Positions 24,652-36,345 of a stretch of 64,000 nt of DNA are shown here, in pieces (within the stretch, counting starts at the first letter, position 1; each line of letters opens with the position of its first letter). The stretch comes from Nemophila menziesii. Taxonomy: Eukaryota; Streptophyta; Magnoliopsida; Boraginales; Hydrophyllaceae. The translations under genes were made by a program, and so were the position numbers. Below the pieces are notes generated by a model that saw only the letters and a list, made by a program, of their open reading frames with translations, did no database searches and was not told where the DNA came from. Location: NCBI GenBank assembly GCA_029959085.1, contig JARWIR010000018.1:22505001-22569000 (forward strand). The letters are read 5' to 3'.

Positions 24652-25065
24652 AAAAAAATATCCAATTTAATTCTCAATATGATGATTCCCCCTAGATGTA
24701 AAATGAAATGTACAATTAAGTATCAGGAGTGTCAGGAGAAAACATATTGCGTAATAAGAAGAAAAAAATCGATCAAAATTCCAAGTAACAATAATGATCA
24801 GCTAGAAATATATATTAACAAATAATGAAAGGGAAAAGGATTATTTTTGGTGGAATAGTTATAATTCAAATGGTTAATAGAATAAAATAATATTACATAG
24901 TACAAATTACATATATTTTTGTATTTGTAATGTGTTTGTAATATATATATACATAGGTAAAGAGGAAGGGGAACGGGAAAAGGAAATAAATGTGGATTAG
25001 ATTAGGTTTTAATATTAGGAATGGAAAACAATGTGATCTATGAATAAGAGTGATTAGAAAAAGAA
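24165..25065. repeat. Tandem duplication of ~430 bp in unit B
   Basis: 24,165-24,590 and 24,594-25,065 are direct copies, each starting in a (TA)n tract and sharing ACATATTGCGTAATAAG, ATGATCAGCTAGAAATAT and AATATTAGGAATGGAAAAC. Units A and C have a single copy. The second copy's (TA)n spans 24,595-24,649. Confidence 0.85.
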
Positions 25066-25225
25066 AAAAAGAATGACTAGACTTTTGAAATGACATCATT
25101 AGAAGAACTAATTTATTATTTCATTTTTTTAGCTTATTTATTTAAATGAGTCTTAAATAATTAAATAACTAAATATTTTATTTTATTTTATTTGTATATA
25201 TTATCAATAATGTTTAAATTATCAT

Positions 25226-26700
25226 ATAATGAATTCCTATTGATCGAAACAGGTGGGTTAACATTTCTCGCCTAAAAGAGACATCCAATAACCAAGATTT
25301 GATCACGATAAGACGAGTCAAAAAGAGTGAGTTGAAATTATTTGAGAATCAATTTACAATTTAAGACAACCTTACCCATTTGCGAGCTACTCTTCTACAC
25401 AAATAACAAACAAAGAGATTAGTGAGTTTTCATATAGAACTACACAAGGCCATGTACCATACAAGGTGTACAATTAGGATGTTTTCCAGCAAGTTGGTCT
25501 CTTTTGTCATCTTATCCCTAAGATAAATTTCCAAAGTATATCATACAATACGTCAAATGATCAATGTGAGCTACAAATATTTTTTGAAGCTTCCGTCATC
25601 TAGCTAAGACATCCCTATTATAGTAGTTTTCGTCCCAAAAAATCGCCCATTGACAATATTATCTTGGTTAGCCAGGAAAATTATGTCACGAGAAATGCGA
25701 AAGGGTAGAAGAGTTATATGAAAATGAAATTTGACTTGGCCAAAGCGTACGACAAATTAAGATAATTAAGATATAATTCATTAGATATTCGCTAGAGGCA
25801 TTTAACATAACTTGAATTTCCTTGATATTGTGTTTGATGGAATGCAGAGCCTCTTCCTTTTCTTAGGACCCTCATCCGAAGGGATTCAGGCCTACTGAGG
25901 GGCAAGTTTTGAACCCAAGAAACATCATATAACAGGGTGGGTCATGGGTGTTTCCGAGAATGGTAAACAGTCAGCGATCAATTTCACACAACTAAAAGAT
26001 AGTCACATCAATTTTTTAGCTCAGCAAGACAGCTTAGTGGGTCGACTTTTAGGTACAAAACTATTTTTTTCTAGAATATCTCGAGAAAGTGGTAATTCAG
26101 TTCACTAGGTTGTCGTGGAATGTTTTCATATACTCTATAATTTGGGTGATATGGATAGTAAATAAATGCGTGACTTTGATAATTCGTGTTGTTAAAAAGC
26201 TAATCACCAAACCATTGAGTATGTAGATGCATGGGGAGTTTTCTAGGAGGTTGTTCAGTGAGAGAATATAGAGTTACTAGGCTGGGATGGGACTCCTCAA
26301 GGATTGAAGCTTAATCTTGATGAAAGCATAAATCCTACTAGAAATTGTGGAGAAGAGGGAGGTATCCGTTTGGAACAAGGATGTGACTTGGATAGGAAGG
26401 ATATTTTTCCATGAGGATTAGTTGTAGTATGTTGTTTATTGTTGAGTTGAATATCATTACATGAAGAACTAGTCTTGGAAGAGGAAATTGGAGCCACGAA
26501 GTTGTGGGTAAAGGTGGATTACTACAACGTCATCAAACTTTTGGAAAAACCATCTAAGGTTCGAGAGACAGGGGTCATTAGGAGAATAATCGGAAGGAAA
26601 ATCATGACTTCTACGTATGTACAAAAGCCTATATACATTGTACAATTAGAAGGCATATATCGCCATATTACACAAGATAGATGTGGTCGGAAACCACCTT
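25226..26700 (+). pseudogene. LINE RT-RNase H remnant (unit B copy, best preserved)
   Basis: The RT part reads, across frameshifts, RPIDNIILVSQE-like words (about 25,640-25,690) and MKMKFDLAKAYDKLR (about 25,715-25,765). The latter is motif A with its catalytic aspartate in the KFDLAKAYD context. From about 26,290 an RNase H segment follows with GLKLNLDESINPTRNCGEEGG (normally LKLNxDGS...GxGG) and VDYYNVIKLLEKPSKVR (about 26,510-26,560). Stops are frequent. The RNase H after RT marks a LINE lineage different from the two younger LINEs in this window, which end in zf-RVT. The same piece is in A and C. Confidence 0.65.
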
Positions 26701-27228
26701 GATTAACCTATAGACATTAGAGGGGGTAGTTCTAGCTATATAGAGTAGTTTCTAAGATTCAAGAACCTCTATTATATGAAAATAAAAATATTGAATGCAA
26801 AAGCCCAAGATAATAAATATTTCACACTACACAATTAAATAATCAATTACTTTTAGAAATACAAATTTAGGTACATGAGAAAAAATAAAGTACTTATTTG
26901 AAATCAAATGATCATGGATCTAAGATGCGCAAAAACTGAGAGTTGCAAAAATTGAAGACAACTAAATATAATCTAGTGCTTACTTTTTACACCTGATTCC
27001 AACTCTCTATCCCAACTCTCTATATCTCTTTGTTTCCTTTGATGCTTAAATTTATTGAATCATTTCTTTAAACTTAGCAAGTGGATGGTCATGTAAAACC
27101 ATAAGAAAAATCATTATAAAAATCACATAAATAAATAAATAAGTTAGTATTTGTGGATAAGATTAAATTAATGTGAAAAAATACACAGCTTCTATTTTCC
27201 TTGAGTTTTGCAAAATTATATTTTTGAC
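26701..27228. repeat. Unit B spacer left of LINE insertion
   Basis: Matches the reverse complement of A 8,880-9,440, including the exon-like block with GATTCCAACTCTCT and TTTGATGCTTAAATT. No gene called. Confidence 0.55.
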
Positions 27229-27251
27229 CATTATAATTTTTTTTTTTTTTT

Positions 27252-27532
27252 GATCAAACTTACCATTTTATATCCACAAAACGACAAGTACAAATCAAAC
27301 CCCTACTTGTTTTTGACTCAAAAACAAGCATGGCTAGGAAAACAAACCCTATACAACATTTACTAGAAAGTAAACCTATCAACTTGCAAACAACCTATAC
27401 AACCATTGCTATAAAAAAACAAAGTAAAGTAAAACCCTATACAACCATTGCTAGGAGAACCTATACAACAATTGCTAAAGTCTTATACTAAGTCCAAGCT
27501 CCAAGCTATCCTCCTTGATCCTCTTTCTCTCC
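27252..27532 (-). other. LINE 3' untranslated region
   Basis: About 280 bp between the ORF2 stop and the poly(A). On the plus strand it contains repeated CCTATACAAC words (27,345, 27,385, 27,430, 27,460), a short internal repeat. Confidence 0.7.
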
Positions 27533-30440
27533 TCACTTGAGCACTCCATGTAGCTTCCATCTTGCCACCAATCTCATATTCTCAACACTCCTCTTAAATA
27601 ACTTTCTATTCCAAAGTGTATATTGAACATCTTTCACAACTATTTTCACAATATCCTCATATTTGGGATATATCTTCTTAAACTCATGTTTATTCCTCAT
27701 ATCCCAAATACAATAAAGAAAACTAAGGAAAGAAATGTTTGATATAGTATCCTTTAAAGTGTTACCATTGAATTTAAGCATAAAGTCAAGCCTTTCTTCC
27801 CAAGTACCACCCGAGTTGTGCCAATTGTGAAGAGCACAAATCTCTTTCCAAGCCAAAGTTGTGAACTTACACTTCACAAATAGATGATCCCTAGATTCAT
27901 GATCTTCAAAGCAAAGGTTGCACATCTTGTCCACTTCCATACCCCACTTGCTAAGCCTATCCTTTGTGCTTAACCTATCCTTACAAATTAGCTAAGCACA
28001 AAACTTGTGCTTTGGCATACTCCATTTATGCCACACCACACTATACCATTTAGTTTTCTCATTAGGACCCCTTAGATCATACATAACATCCGAGGTCCTA
28101 AAGCCCTTATCTCCCCATCTTATAGTGTCATGCTCATCCTTAAGCACCATATCCCTTACCACCTCATACACCTTATTAAGCCTAGGTGGAAACCTCCACC
28201 TCTTTCCCACATAATAGTCCACCACCTTTTTGTTAATATTGTAATTTCCCAAAGAGATAGCATCCTTTTTTTCACAAATATCTCCTACACACTTCCCTTT
28301 TATCCATCTATCATCTAACATATAGGTTCTCTTGCCATTTCCAACCTCATGTATAATATATTTAAAAGCAAGGTACCTTACATTAAGCATAGCTCTCCAT
28401 GTCCAAGGAAGGCTATTATCACATGTAATGCTCCATATACTCTTATTCCTTAGCCAATTTGAGTAGACCCATTGAGACCAAATATTATCTTTATAGCCAT
28501 ACATTCTCCAAAAAGCTTTAAGTATAGCAACTTGATTGATTTGGAGAAGATTAGGTATGCCTAGTCCTCCATTTTCCTTGCTTTGACATAATTCTTTCCA
28601 AGCCACTTTAGCACCATGAAAATCATTAGTATTACCTTTCCAAAGGAACCTACTCAAGAGTGATTCTATCTCATGAATAACTCCCATTAGAAGCATCATT
28701 ACATTACACCAATATCTTGCTTTACTTTGTAAAACACTTTTGATTAAATGAAGCCTTCCCGCAAATGTAAGAAATTTATGCATCCATCCTTCAACACTTC
28801 CCACAATATTATTAATAAGGGTAGCACACATTAGGCTATTAGGACCTTTTGTAGTTAAAGGAGCCCCAAGATATCTAACAGGAAGTTTGCCCTTTTTAAC
28901 ATTGAGAATACAACTCAAATCATCATGAAGGTCTTTATTACAACCTCCCATATAAAGCTCACTCTTTTCAGGGCTTATTTTAAGGCCGGAGAGTCTAGAG
29001 AAGAGATCTAGGCCTTGTTTTAGTCTCATAGCCGAGTCTTTATCACCATTAAAGAAAACTAAACAATCATCCGCAAATATAAGGTGGTTCAAACCCATTC
29101 TAGCACAATTAGGGTGATAAGTAAAAGCTTGATTATTTGCCACTTTCTCAAGAATAGAAGAGAAACCTTGCATACATATAACAAATAGATAAGGAGATAG
29201 AGGATCACCTTGTCTTAGTCCTCTTTCTCCTTTGAAATAACCACACACACTACCGTTAATGCACAAAGAGAACATAGGTGTTGAAATACACATCTTGACC
29301 CAAGATATAAGCTTTTTATCAAATCCCATGATTCGAAGTAGTTGGAATAAGTACCTCCAATTAATTGTATCAAAAGCCTTTTGGAGATCAATATTTAAAG
29401 TACATCTTGGACTCAAGTCCTTCCTATCATAACCTGTCACCACACTTTGAGCAACCAATATATTATCTGAAATACTTCTACCTCCCACAAAAGCAGCTTG
29501 ATTTTTAGATATAATCTTCTCAAGACTCTTCTTCATCCTATTAGCAATGATTTTAGATATAGCTTTATAGAGGATATTACAACAAGCAATGGGTCTAAAA
29601 CTCTTTACTGAAGTGGGGTTTTTAACCTTGGGAATAAGAACAAGATTAGTAGCATTAATTTGCTTCAAAATTTGTCTATTCTTGAAGGTTTCCTTTATAG
29701 CGTTACAAACATCCTCCCCAATAATATTCCAAGTAGCTTTGAAGAAAGCACTATTAAAACCATCTGGGCCAGGAGCTTTTGAGATGTCAATAGAGAAAAT
29801 AGCTTCTTTAATCTCCTTATTAGTAATGTCTTTCACCATATCTTTTGCTTCTTCCTTAGTGATAGCTTTATTAACAAGCTTGTTTAAACAACTAGAGCTA
29901 ACACTTTCTTCATAAACATCCTTAGTACCAATTAAACTAGTATAGTACTTAATAAATTCATCATGAATAGCCTCATCATCAACAACAATATCACCATTTT
30001 CAGTCACAATAGAAGCAACTCGGTTTTGAGTGATTCTAGCCTTGATACTCTTGTGATAAAGGGTAGTACTACAATCACCTTTTTGCGCCCAAGTAATTCC
30101 AGATTTTTGCTTTAGAATCTCCTCTTGAATATTGAGAAGATGCATAAGTTTGTCCCTAAGCTCCTTCTCAATAGTAAGCATAGATTGATCACCATTCATA
30201 AGCATAATTTGTACCTTCTCAAACTCCTCTTTAAGCTCCATTATTTCTTTAGTAGAGTGATGAAAATATTTTCTATTGAAGATCTTCAAAGCTTTCTTTA
30301 CTTCCTTCAATTTATTCACCACTTTATACATCATACTCCCTTTAACTTCATATTTCCACACCTTTTCAATCAAAGGCAGAAATTCATCATGATCAATCCA
30401 AACATTAAAAAATTTAAAAGATGAAGGTTTAGTATTAGAA
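27533..30440 (-). pseudogene. LINE ORF2: reverse transcriptase plus zf-RVT, one in-frame stop
   Basis: The frame is open from the 5' truncation point (about 30,440; the first residues before the first listed start include FKFFNVWIDHDEFLP, a conserved pre-RT word) to 27,533, broken once by a TAG at 27,992-27,994. Numbering from residue 1 at 30,373: SKAPGPDGF (198-206), LIPKVKNP (246-253), FRPIACCN (259-266), catalytic motif A NIDLQKAFD (327-335), GLRQGDPLSPYLF (385-397), catalytic FADD (433-436). The zf-RVT tail has CNLCFEDHESRDHLF with C-x2-C and H-x4-H type spacing. The stop replaces a position usually tryptophan just before this zinc finger. L1 proteins nick DNA and prime reverse transcription from it; this copy lacks the endonuclease. 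Confidence 0.95.
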
Positions 30441-30451
30441 CATTATAATTT

Positions 30452-31249
30452 ATTTATCTTAAATAATACATTATAACCCCCCTATATTTTAAAATATATA
30501 CTTGGTAATTTCTAGATTTGTAAAAATATTTGAAAAACTAAAACTATATCTTCTTATTTTAATTTTTTTTATTTTCCAATATTTTTAATCATTTATTTTA
30601 GCCCCAAACATTTTAATATTGATTAAAACAAATCTTAATCAACATGTTCTTCTTTAAGATATAGAAAGTAGACTGTTAATAGAAATTATATTGGTGAAAT
30701 ATAGGTTATTTTGTATTTTGCAATTATTTTGAAGCATATAGGGTATTATCTATAATATACCATATATATGGGATTATATAGTGACTTACAATGTAACTAA
30801 ATCAAACTATAGATTATTTTATATATCACCAGGATTCAAAATACAATTATTGTAAAATATAAGGTTGTATAGTAAAATTATTGTAAATAAATGAATTTGT
30901 AATGTAATTAATAAAAAAAAATCCACTGCCCTAACACTACTTTTGTGAAGAAAAATATAGTTAGCCAATTACATTTTTGAACCCCACAAATACTCTAAAT
31001 GAAAGCATATCAATGTAATTACACATGATTTGGGTGAAATGAAGAGAAATATACACAGTAAATTAAATGCAAACTCTGAAAAACGAAAGTACATAGTTAA
31101 GAGAAGACTCTTACATGAGTTGTGTGAAACTAAATCTGGAAAACAATTATTTACTTTCGTCTTCTCAAACTTTCCCTTAACATTCCTTGGAGAGATTGTG
31201 TTATTGGCTATTTTTAGCCTTAGAGTAAGGTTACAAACAACTACGAATC
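30452..31249. repeat. Unit B spacer right of LINE insertion
   Basis: 30,452-30,640 matches A 8,660-8,850 reversed. 30,650-31,245 matches A 1,190-1,800 reversed, giving contiguity in B where A is split by the copia and the 650-bp segment. Open frames at 30,969-31,284 are not conserved. Confidence 0.6.
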
Positions 31250-32480
31250 TTTTGATGCTAGATTGCATTATCAATATGGGTTAAACATGATTAGTACACA
31301 TATGTTTACAACTTTCAATGTTGATAGTGCAAAAAACATCCTCCCAAATTTGTTGGAACACATATATCTTTTTTGAGGTAAAAGTTAACCTTGGTTTGTA
31401 AATGATCAATGTCATGGCCGAAATCATTCCTTGCATATTATCCTCGACCAACACCATATGTGGAAGACAAAAAAAATTCCAAGAATTAAAGTCATAGTTG
31501 GTGACAACCGACCAACTATTATAATCCGTTCGGATTCTAACCAAATCTACAAAGTTATAGGTCTCGTCTAGAAGGATAGAATATTCCTAGGGAAACTACA
31601 ATAGAGAGGCAGACTTGTTGAAGTGGAATTATTGGGTTGGTAGTCTGTTGTAGACTAAATACCCCCTATAATAGTAATTATTGGGTTGGTAGTCTATTGT
31701 AGGCTAAATACTCCCTATAATTGGAATTATTGGGTTGGTAGTCTATTGTAGACTAAATACTCCCTATAATAGTCAGGGCCCAATTTTATATTTGAGTTTA
31801 TCTTTTTGATCCTGTCATATCTATTTTTACTCGTCCTAGGAATCTTCTATCCTTCCTAAAGAGATCTCACCGCTTTGTAGGTTTGGTTAGACGCCAGGTG
31901 GATTTTACTAGTTGGTCGGTTGTTACCAACCACGCCTTTTATTCTTGTCTTCCACATATTGTGTTAAGTCGAGAATAATATGAAAGAAACTATTTTGGCC
32001 ATGACATTGATCATTTACAAACCAAGGGTAAGTTTTACCTCAAAAGTCAATATGTGTTCCAAAAAATTTGTGGGGACATTTTTTTCCCTCAACACTGAAA
32101 GTTGTAAACATGTGTACAAATCGTGTTTCATCCGTATTAAGAATGCAATTTAGCATCAAAGGTCATACATGCAATTACAAGTCACCCTTATTTAACGCTG
32201 ACATACACACATACATATCATCTAATCATCATTATTAATGACCATAATGATACCAGAGAGACTTTCAAACAACTTGAAATAATTAGAATAGTATTTGACA
32301 AAATTTACATAGTAAAATAAATTTGGGATTCAAACTTATAGGAAACACATATTATCAAAACAAGATAACAAATTTATAAAGAGATAAAAAAACAAAATCA
32401 ATTTACTAGATATTTTTTTATTAACTTTTCTAACGTTCTATACACTAAATAAACTATTAACTTAGTTTTTTCCTTAACTT
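31250..32480. repeat. Palindromic B-E junction with three 49-bp tandem repeats
   Basis: Arms about 31,250-31,600 and 31,840-32,165 are reverse complements of each other (for example TTGTAAATGATCAATGTCATGG and its complement at about 32,000). The right side continues as the E terminus to 32,480. The centre holds three direct copies of a 49-bp unit starting AATTATTGGGTTGGTAGTC at 31,627, 31,676 and 31,725. Confidence 0.85.
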
Positions 32481-32519
32481 TTCTAGTCGATGTTGTGATA
32501 GAATTTAAAAACACCATAT

Positions 32520-33700
32520 ACTCCCTCCGTTTCCAAACGGTTGACATAACAAACTAAGAAATTTCATTTACTATCTATTTGATTACTAGAATACCCTAAT
32601 AAAGTGCTTTGATATTCAGTATGTTTATTGAAAATATAAGTTATAATTTTCAATTAGGTGTGAAAATGATATAAAGAATAATGTCTTGATTTTCTAAAGT
32701 GACAACCTGATGTTATACAAGTATTTTTAATATAAGAGTCAACCTTTTTGGAGATGAAAAGAGTACTTGTTTTACTCAATACCCTTTTTTAATGATATTA
32801 CCAATGTAACATAAAAAATTATTCTTGTAAACAATAATCTTAAACATCACTTATATGATAATATATATTAGATTTTTTTTGTATATTTATTATATAAATA
32901 TAAATAATAATGTTAAAATTATATTCCATGGTAATTATTATCTAACCTACTATTCATACCATTTTTCGTACTAATTATTTTTTCATGATTAATGTTAGAT
33001 ATCTTCCCAAATCACATTACTCTTTTATCAATCCTTAGGTGGATCTTAAGTAGACCAATAATATAATTTTTTGTTCTTAATTTATCATATTCACTCAATT
33101 TTATGATTTGTCCATAAGGGTGTTAAAAGGATAATGTGATTTGGGTGATATCTAACTTTATTTTTTTTCATATAAATATATTTCTTATAGCATATTAATG
33201 TTTTTAGTTCTAAAATAACCCTTTAATTTTATTGTTATCTTTATGATAACTTATAACTATTTATTCAATTTGTAATAAATCATAGAAAGATATTAGCAAT
33301 TTATAAAATTCATTTAATATAAAAATATGAAATTATGTGTTTAATGAAATTGGATGGATGCTCTGAAATTGGAAATATTAACATTTTCAACGAAAGATAG
33401 AATGTCTCAAAGTAATCATATATTTACGAGGATATAAATATAACAAGCATCGTGATTTATTTTTACTATTATTTGTGTTTATTATTAATAACTCAAATTT
33501 ATTAGGGCTAGTTTAATAGAGTATATAATGTAATATGATAAACCAAAATATTAAATAACTTTGTGTCTAACAAAAACCACATAAATGGAGGAAAGGTTTT
33601 TTATTTCATATAGAATGACATACGCGGATACAGAATATTAGGATGCCAAAGGAAATCAAAGAAAACAAAACAAATGATATAAAAAACAAGATGACTTCCC
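32520..33700. repeat. Unit E AT-rich interior
   Basis: No gene seen. Pairs with 18,480-19,690 of unit D in inverted orientation. Confidence 0.6.
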
Positions 33701-33716
33701 ACCTTTCCTCTTCTCT

Positions 33717-34004
33717 CTATCCATGTGGAAAATTATCCACCATAAGGTTTACAAGCGTTTTCACTATACAGGGAGGGATGTTCTTATATCTTCCGACTAT
33801 GTCTTGGACAGATGGAATTCCAATGCAAAAAACATCACTGTTAGCTGCATTTATGATCACACAAAGATGAACCTCTTGACATTCAAGCTCACGTGCCTTA
33901 TTTAAAACCTCACCTTTAAACTGGTGAAGCCGAGCATCATTGTATAAAAACCTGCATTTATAGGTGTAAGGGGATTTATTATTCCATATAAGATAAGTCT
34001 GCAT
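33717..34004 (-). CDS. Unknown 95-aa open frame in unit E
   Basis: A 95-codon frame whose inverted partner in D (18,185-18,475) is recognisable but broken. Residues include YKCRFLYNDARLHQFKG, EVLNKARELECQEVHL and PPCIVKTLVNLMVDNFPHG. It has no signal peptide, membrane segment or obvious motif. Amino-acid words are better conserved between D and E than the surrounding AT-rich DNA appears to be, hinting at an old coding origin. The start is uncertain because an upstream exon could exist. I do not recognise the family; it may be a captured gene fragment. Confidence 0.3.
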   Translation of the reverse strand: MQTYLIWNNKSPYTYKCRFLYNDARLHQFKGEVLNKARELECQEVHLCVIINAANSDVFCIGIPSVQDIVGRYKNIPPCIVKTLVNLMVDNFPHG

Positions 34005-34349
34005 TTACTTGAACTTCTAGAAGGTTTCGAGAATCTGCATTGCATGTATTAAAAATATTAATATCATTTATAAAACTTACATTTTTTGGGAAATAAATTA
34101 AAGATAATTCTACATATGGCTCAATTTTAAAGATCAACACACGATATATTGTTCATTTTGTTATTTCTACATTGGTTGGTTTTTTTGGTGCCTTGTAAGA
34201 GGAATAAAACGAGCACCATTTACTACAAATCTTCTGGTTGGGCGGAAATAAATCCTTGGGAACATAAATTGGTTTCTAATCCCATAAAATTATAAAATCA
34301 TAGGGGAACAAATTTTTGTATGGTCAAATAGTTACTTAGTTACAATTCT

Positions 34350-34640
34350 TATAGGTTGGGACTCTTCGAGGGTGGAAGCCTAGGAATTGCAGAAGAGGGA
34401 AGGTATCATCCCGGAAAATTATGTGACTTGGATAGTTAGGAGGTTTCTCGATGAGGACTAGTTGTAATATATTGGTTATCTTTTAGCTAAATATCATTAC
34501 ATGAATAACTTGTCATGGAAGTAAATCGTATGTGGATTACTACGTCATCAAACATTTGTAACAACCATCTAGGGTCAAGGGAAGGGGGCCAATGAATTTA
34601 GCCTATTAGGAGCATCGCAGGTAGAAAATAATCCTTTAAG
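34350..34640 (+). pseudogene. LINE RNase H remnant in unit E
   Basis: Inverted partner of 17,560-17,890, related to 26,290-26,600 in B. Readable words include GGGACTCTTCGAGGGTGGAAGC and GTGGATTACTACGTCATCAAAC. Too damaged for motif calls on its own. Confidence 0.45.
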
Positions 34641-36194
34641 ATTGGTATCATATATAGAGAAGGAGAATTGTGTGTGCAGATTAAACTATTAAAAGGGATA
34701 TGATGTCACATTAAATAAGTTAATTGTGGTTAGTAAACTCCTAGATTAAGATATAACCATCTGTGGTGTAGTTTTAGCTATATAGAGTACTTTCCTAGGT
34801 TGAAGGTCCTGCATTGTATAGAAATAAAAGTAATAGAATGAAAAATCCAAGATAAAAAACTGTAAGCACTATACAATTCAACTATCAATTACTTTTAGAG
34901 ATGAAAAATAAAGTACATGAGAAAAAAATTAAGTATCTAAGTGTTGCAAGAAGCTGTCCCTTTACAAATTTTGACATATAATATTTATCAAAACGTTTTT
35001 TTCTAATAAATAAATAATTAACTAACAACAATTAACTATGCATGAAAAACATATATTAAATTTTACCTGGTCAAGAGAATCGTTTATTGAAATAAAATGG
35101 TCATCAATCTAAGATGCACAAAAATAAAGAATTGCAATTATCTGGAAAAATTTGAGACAAAGACTAAAAATAATTCTTTGATGCTTAATTTCTTTGAATC
35201 TCGTCTTTTGACCTTAGCAAGTGGACAGTTAACTTACCATAAGAATATATACTATAAAAATTACACTTATTTTTTGATAACATAATATCAAGGTCATGTG
35301 AAACAAAAACACAACTCTTATTTTCTCATATGTAAAACAATTACAACTTTTCTTTCACTTAAAGACAGTGAAAATATAGAAGGTTTAGAAAGCTTATGTA
35401 GAACATCATAACCAACAAGGTTGAAAAGTACCATGATGTGTTAACCACTTGAAGATTGTCAAAATTATATTTTGACATTCCCAATTTAATTATTTAATAT
35501 TAAATACACAATAGTACTCCTATATTTTGAAAATATATACGTGGTTCTTTCCAAAATTTAAAAAAAAATATAGAAAATTAATATTAATATTATCTTTTTT
35601 TTATTTTTCTTTTATTTCAAAATATTGTAAACATAAGTTTTACACCACCAAACTTTTTAATATTAATAAAAAAGTTTTCATTATACATTTAAAAAGTAAA
35701 ATGTGAATCTAAAACTCTATGAGAAAATATGAGTTATTTTTTATATTGCAATTATTTTGAAGAATATAAAGTATTTTGAAGTATTTCAATATAAAGGTTA
35801 TTTAATATAAACTGGAATTTAAAATACAATTGTAGAACTTCCATCCAATATTGGATGGTACAATATTTATATCAGTCATTGATTAGTGTAACAAAACACA
35901 TGTCACTAGATTAATAAGTTAGTTATTTTTATAAGTTTAAAACATAGGTATGTGTATTAACATAATTGGTGTAGGATCATCCAATATTCGAGGGAAAAAC
36001 CTGCCCTAACATGAGTGTCTAATTTCTCTGAAGAAAAATCTATATAACCAAATTACATCAGCAGAACTCTACAAATGTCCCAAATTTAAGTATAAATAAT
36101 GTATACTCATGAGTTGTATAAAAGGAAGAACAAAATGCACAATTAAGGTAATACAAAATCTAGAAACAATACATATTTAAGAGAAGTGTCTTAC

Positions 36195-36345
36195 CTGTGA
36201 AACTGAATCTTGAAAACAAATTTATTTGATAAGGAGACTCTTTTGAGTTGGATGACGGCGGCTGAAGAAATTACTTATGTGTGTATGTGTTACTGGGTAT
36301 TTATAGTCTTATAGTTAGGTTTTCAAACAACGATGTTGTTTCACA
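36195..36345 (-). promoter_or_regulatory. Candidate promoter and first exon of unit E
   Basis: On the minus strand GACTATAAATACCCAGTAAC (about 36,292-36,311) is a TATA box, followed by a leader with TTTCTTCAGCCGCCGTC and a donor-like CACAGGTAAGAC near 36,195. Conserved with 15,860-15,990. Confidence 0.45.

Larger units (their letters stand above)
22006..25225. repeat. Unit B non-coding AT-rich middle
   Basis: Shared with A (reversed, 10,831-12,925) and C (44,890-47,450). Frames at 22,452-22,724 (-) and 22,564-22,812 (+) overlap each other on opposite strands and neither is conserved, so I do not call a gene. Two pieces are noteworthy: a 600-bp section shared only with C (23,550-24,140), and a tandem duplication (24,165-25,065). 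Confidence 0.6.
27229..30451 (-). mobile_element. 5'-truncated L1-type LINE with target duplication
   Basis: The word CATTATAATTT occurs at 27,229-27,239 and 30,441-30,451 and flanks the element. The 3' end (left, minus strand) carries a poly(A) of about 12-15 bases (T run at 27,237-27,251). The 5' end (right) breaks straight into coding sequence, so the endonuclease and ORF1 were never copied: typical incomplete reverse transcription. The empty site is visible in A (8,850-8,880), where TTTTGACC and TATAATTTATTT are contiguous on the minus strand. Nearly open coding sequence suggests a recent insertion. Confidence 0.92.

Noticed and set aside
24589..24825. Open frame of alternating Ile-Tyr (also 37,236-37,439, 54,241-54,477 and the His-Thr run at 47,144-47,353)
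   Set aside because: These are simple translations of (TA)n and (TG)n microsatellites.
28005..29915. Plus-strand frames within the LINE in unit B, such as 29,589-29,915 and 28,005-28,214
   Set aside because: They lie antisense to the well-supported RT frame and have no family features.
31627..31773. CRISPR-like array from three regular repeats
   Set aside because: The three 49-bp units are directly adjacent with no spacers, inside a plant transposon palindrome.
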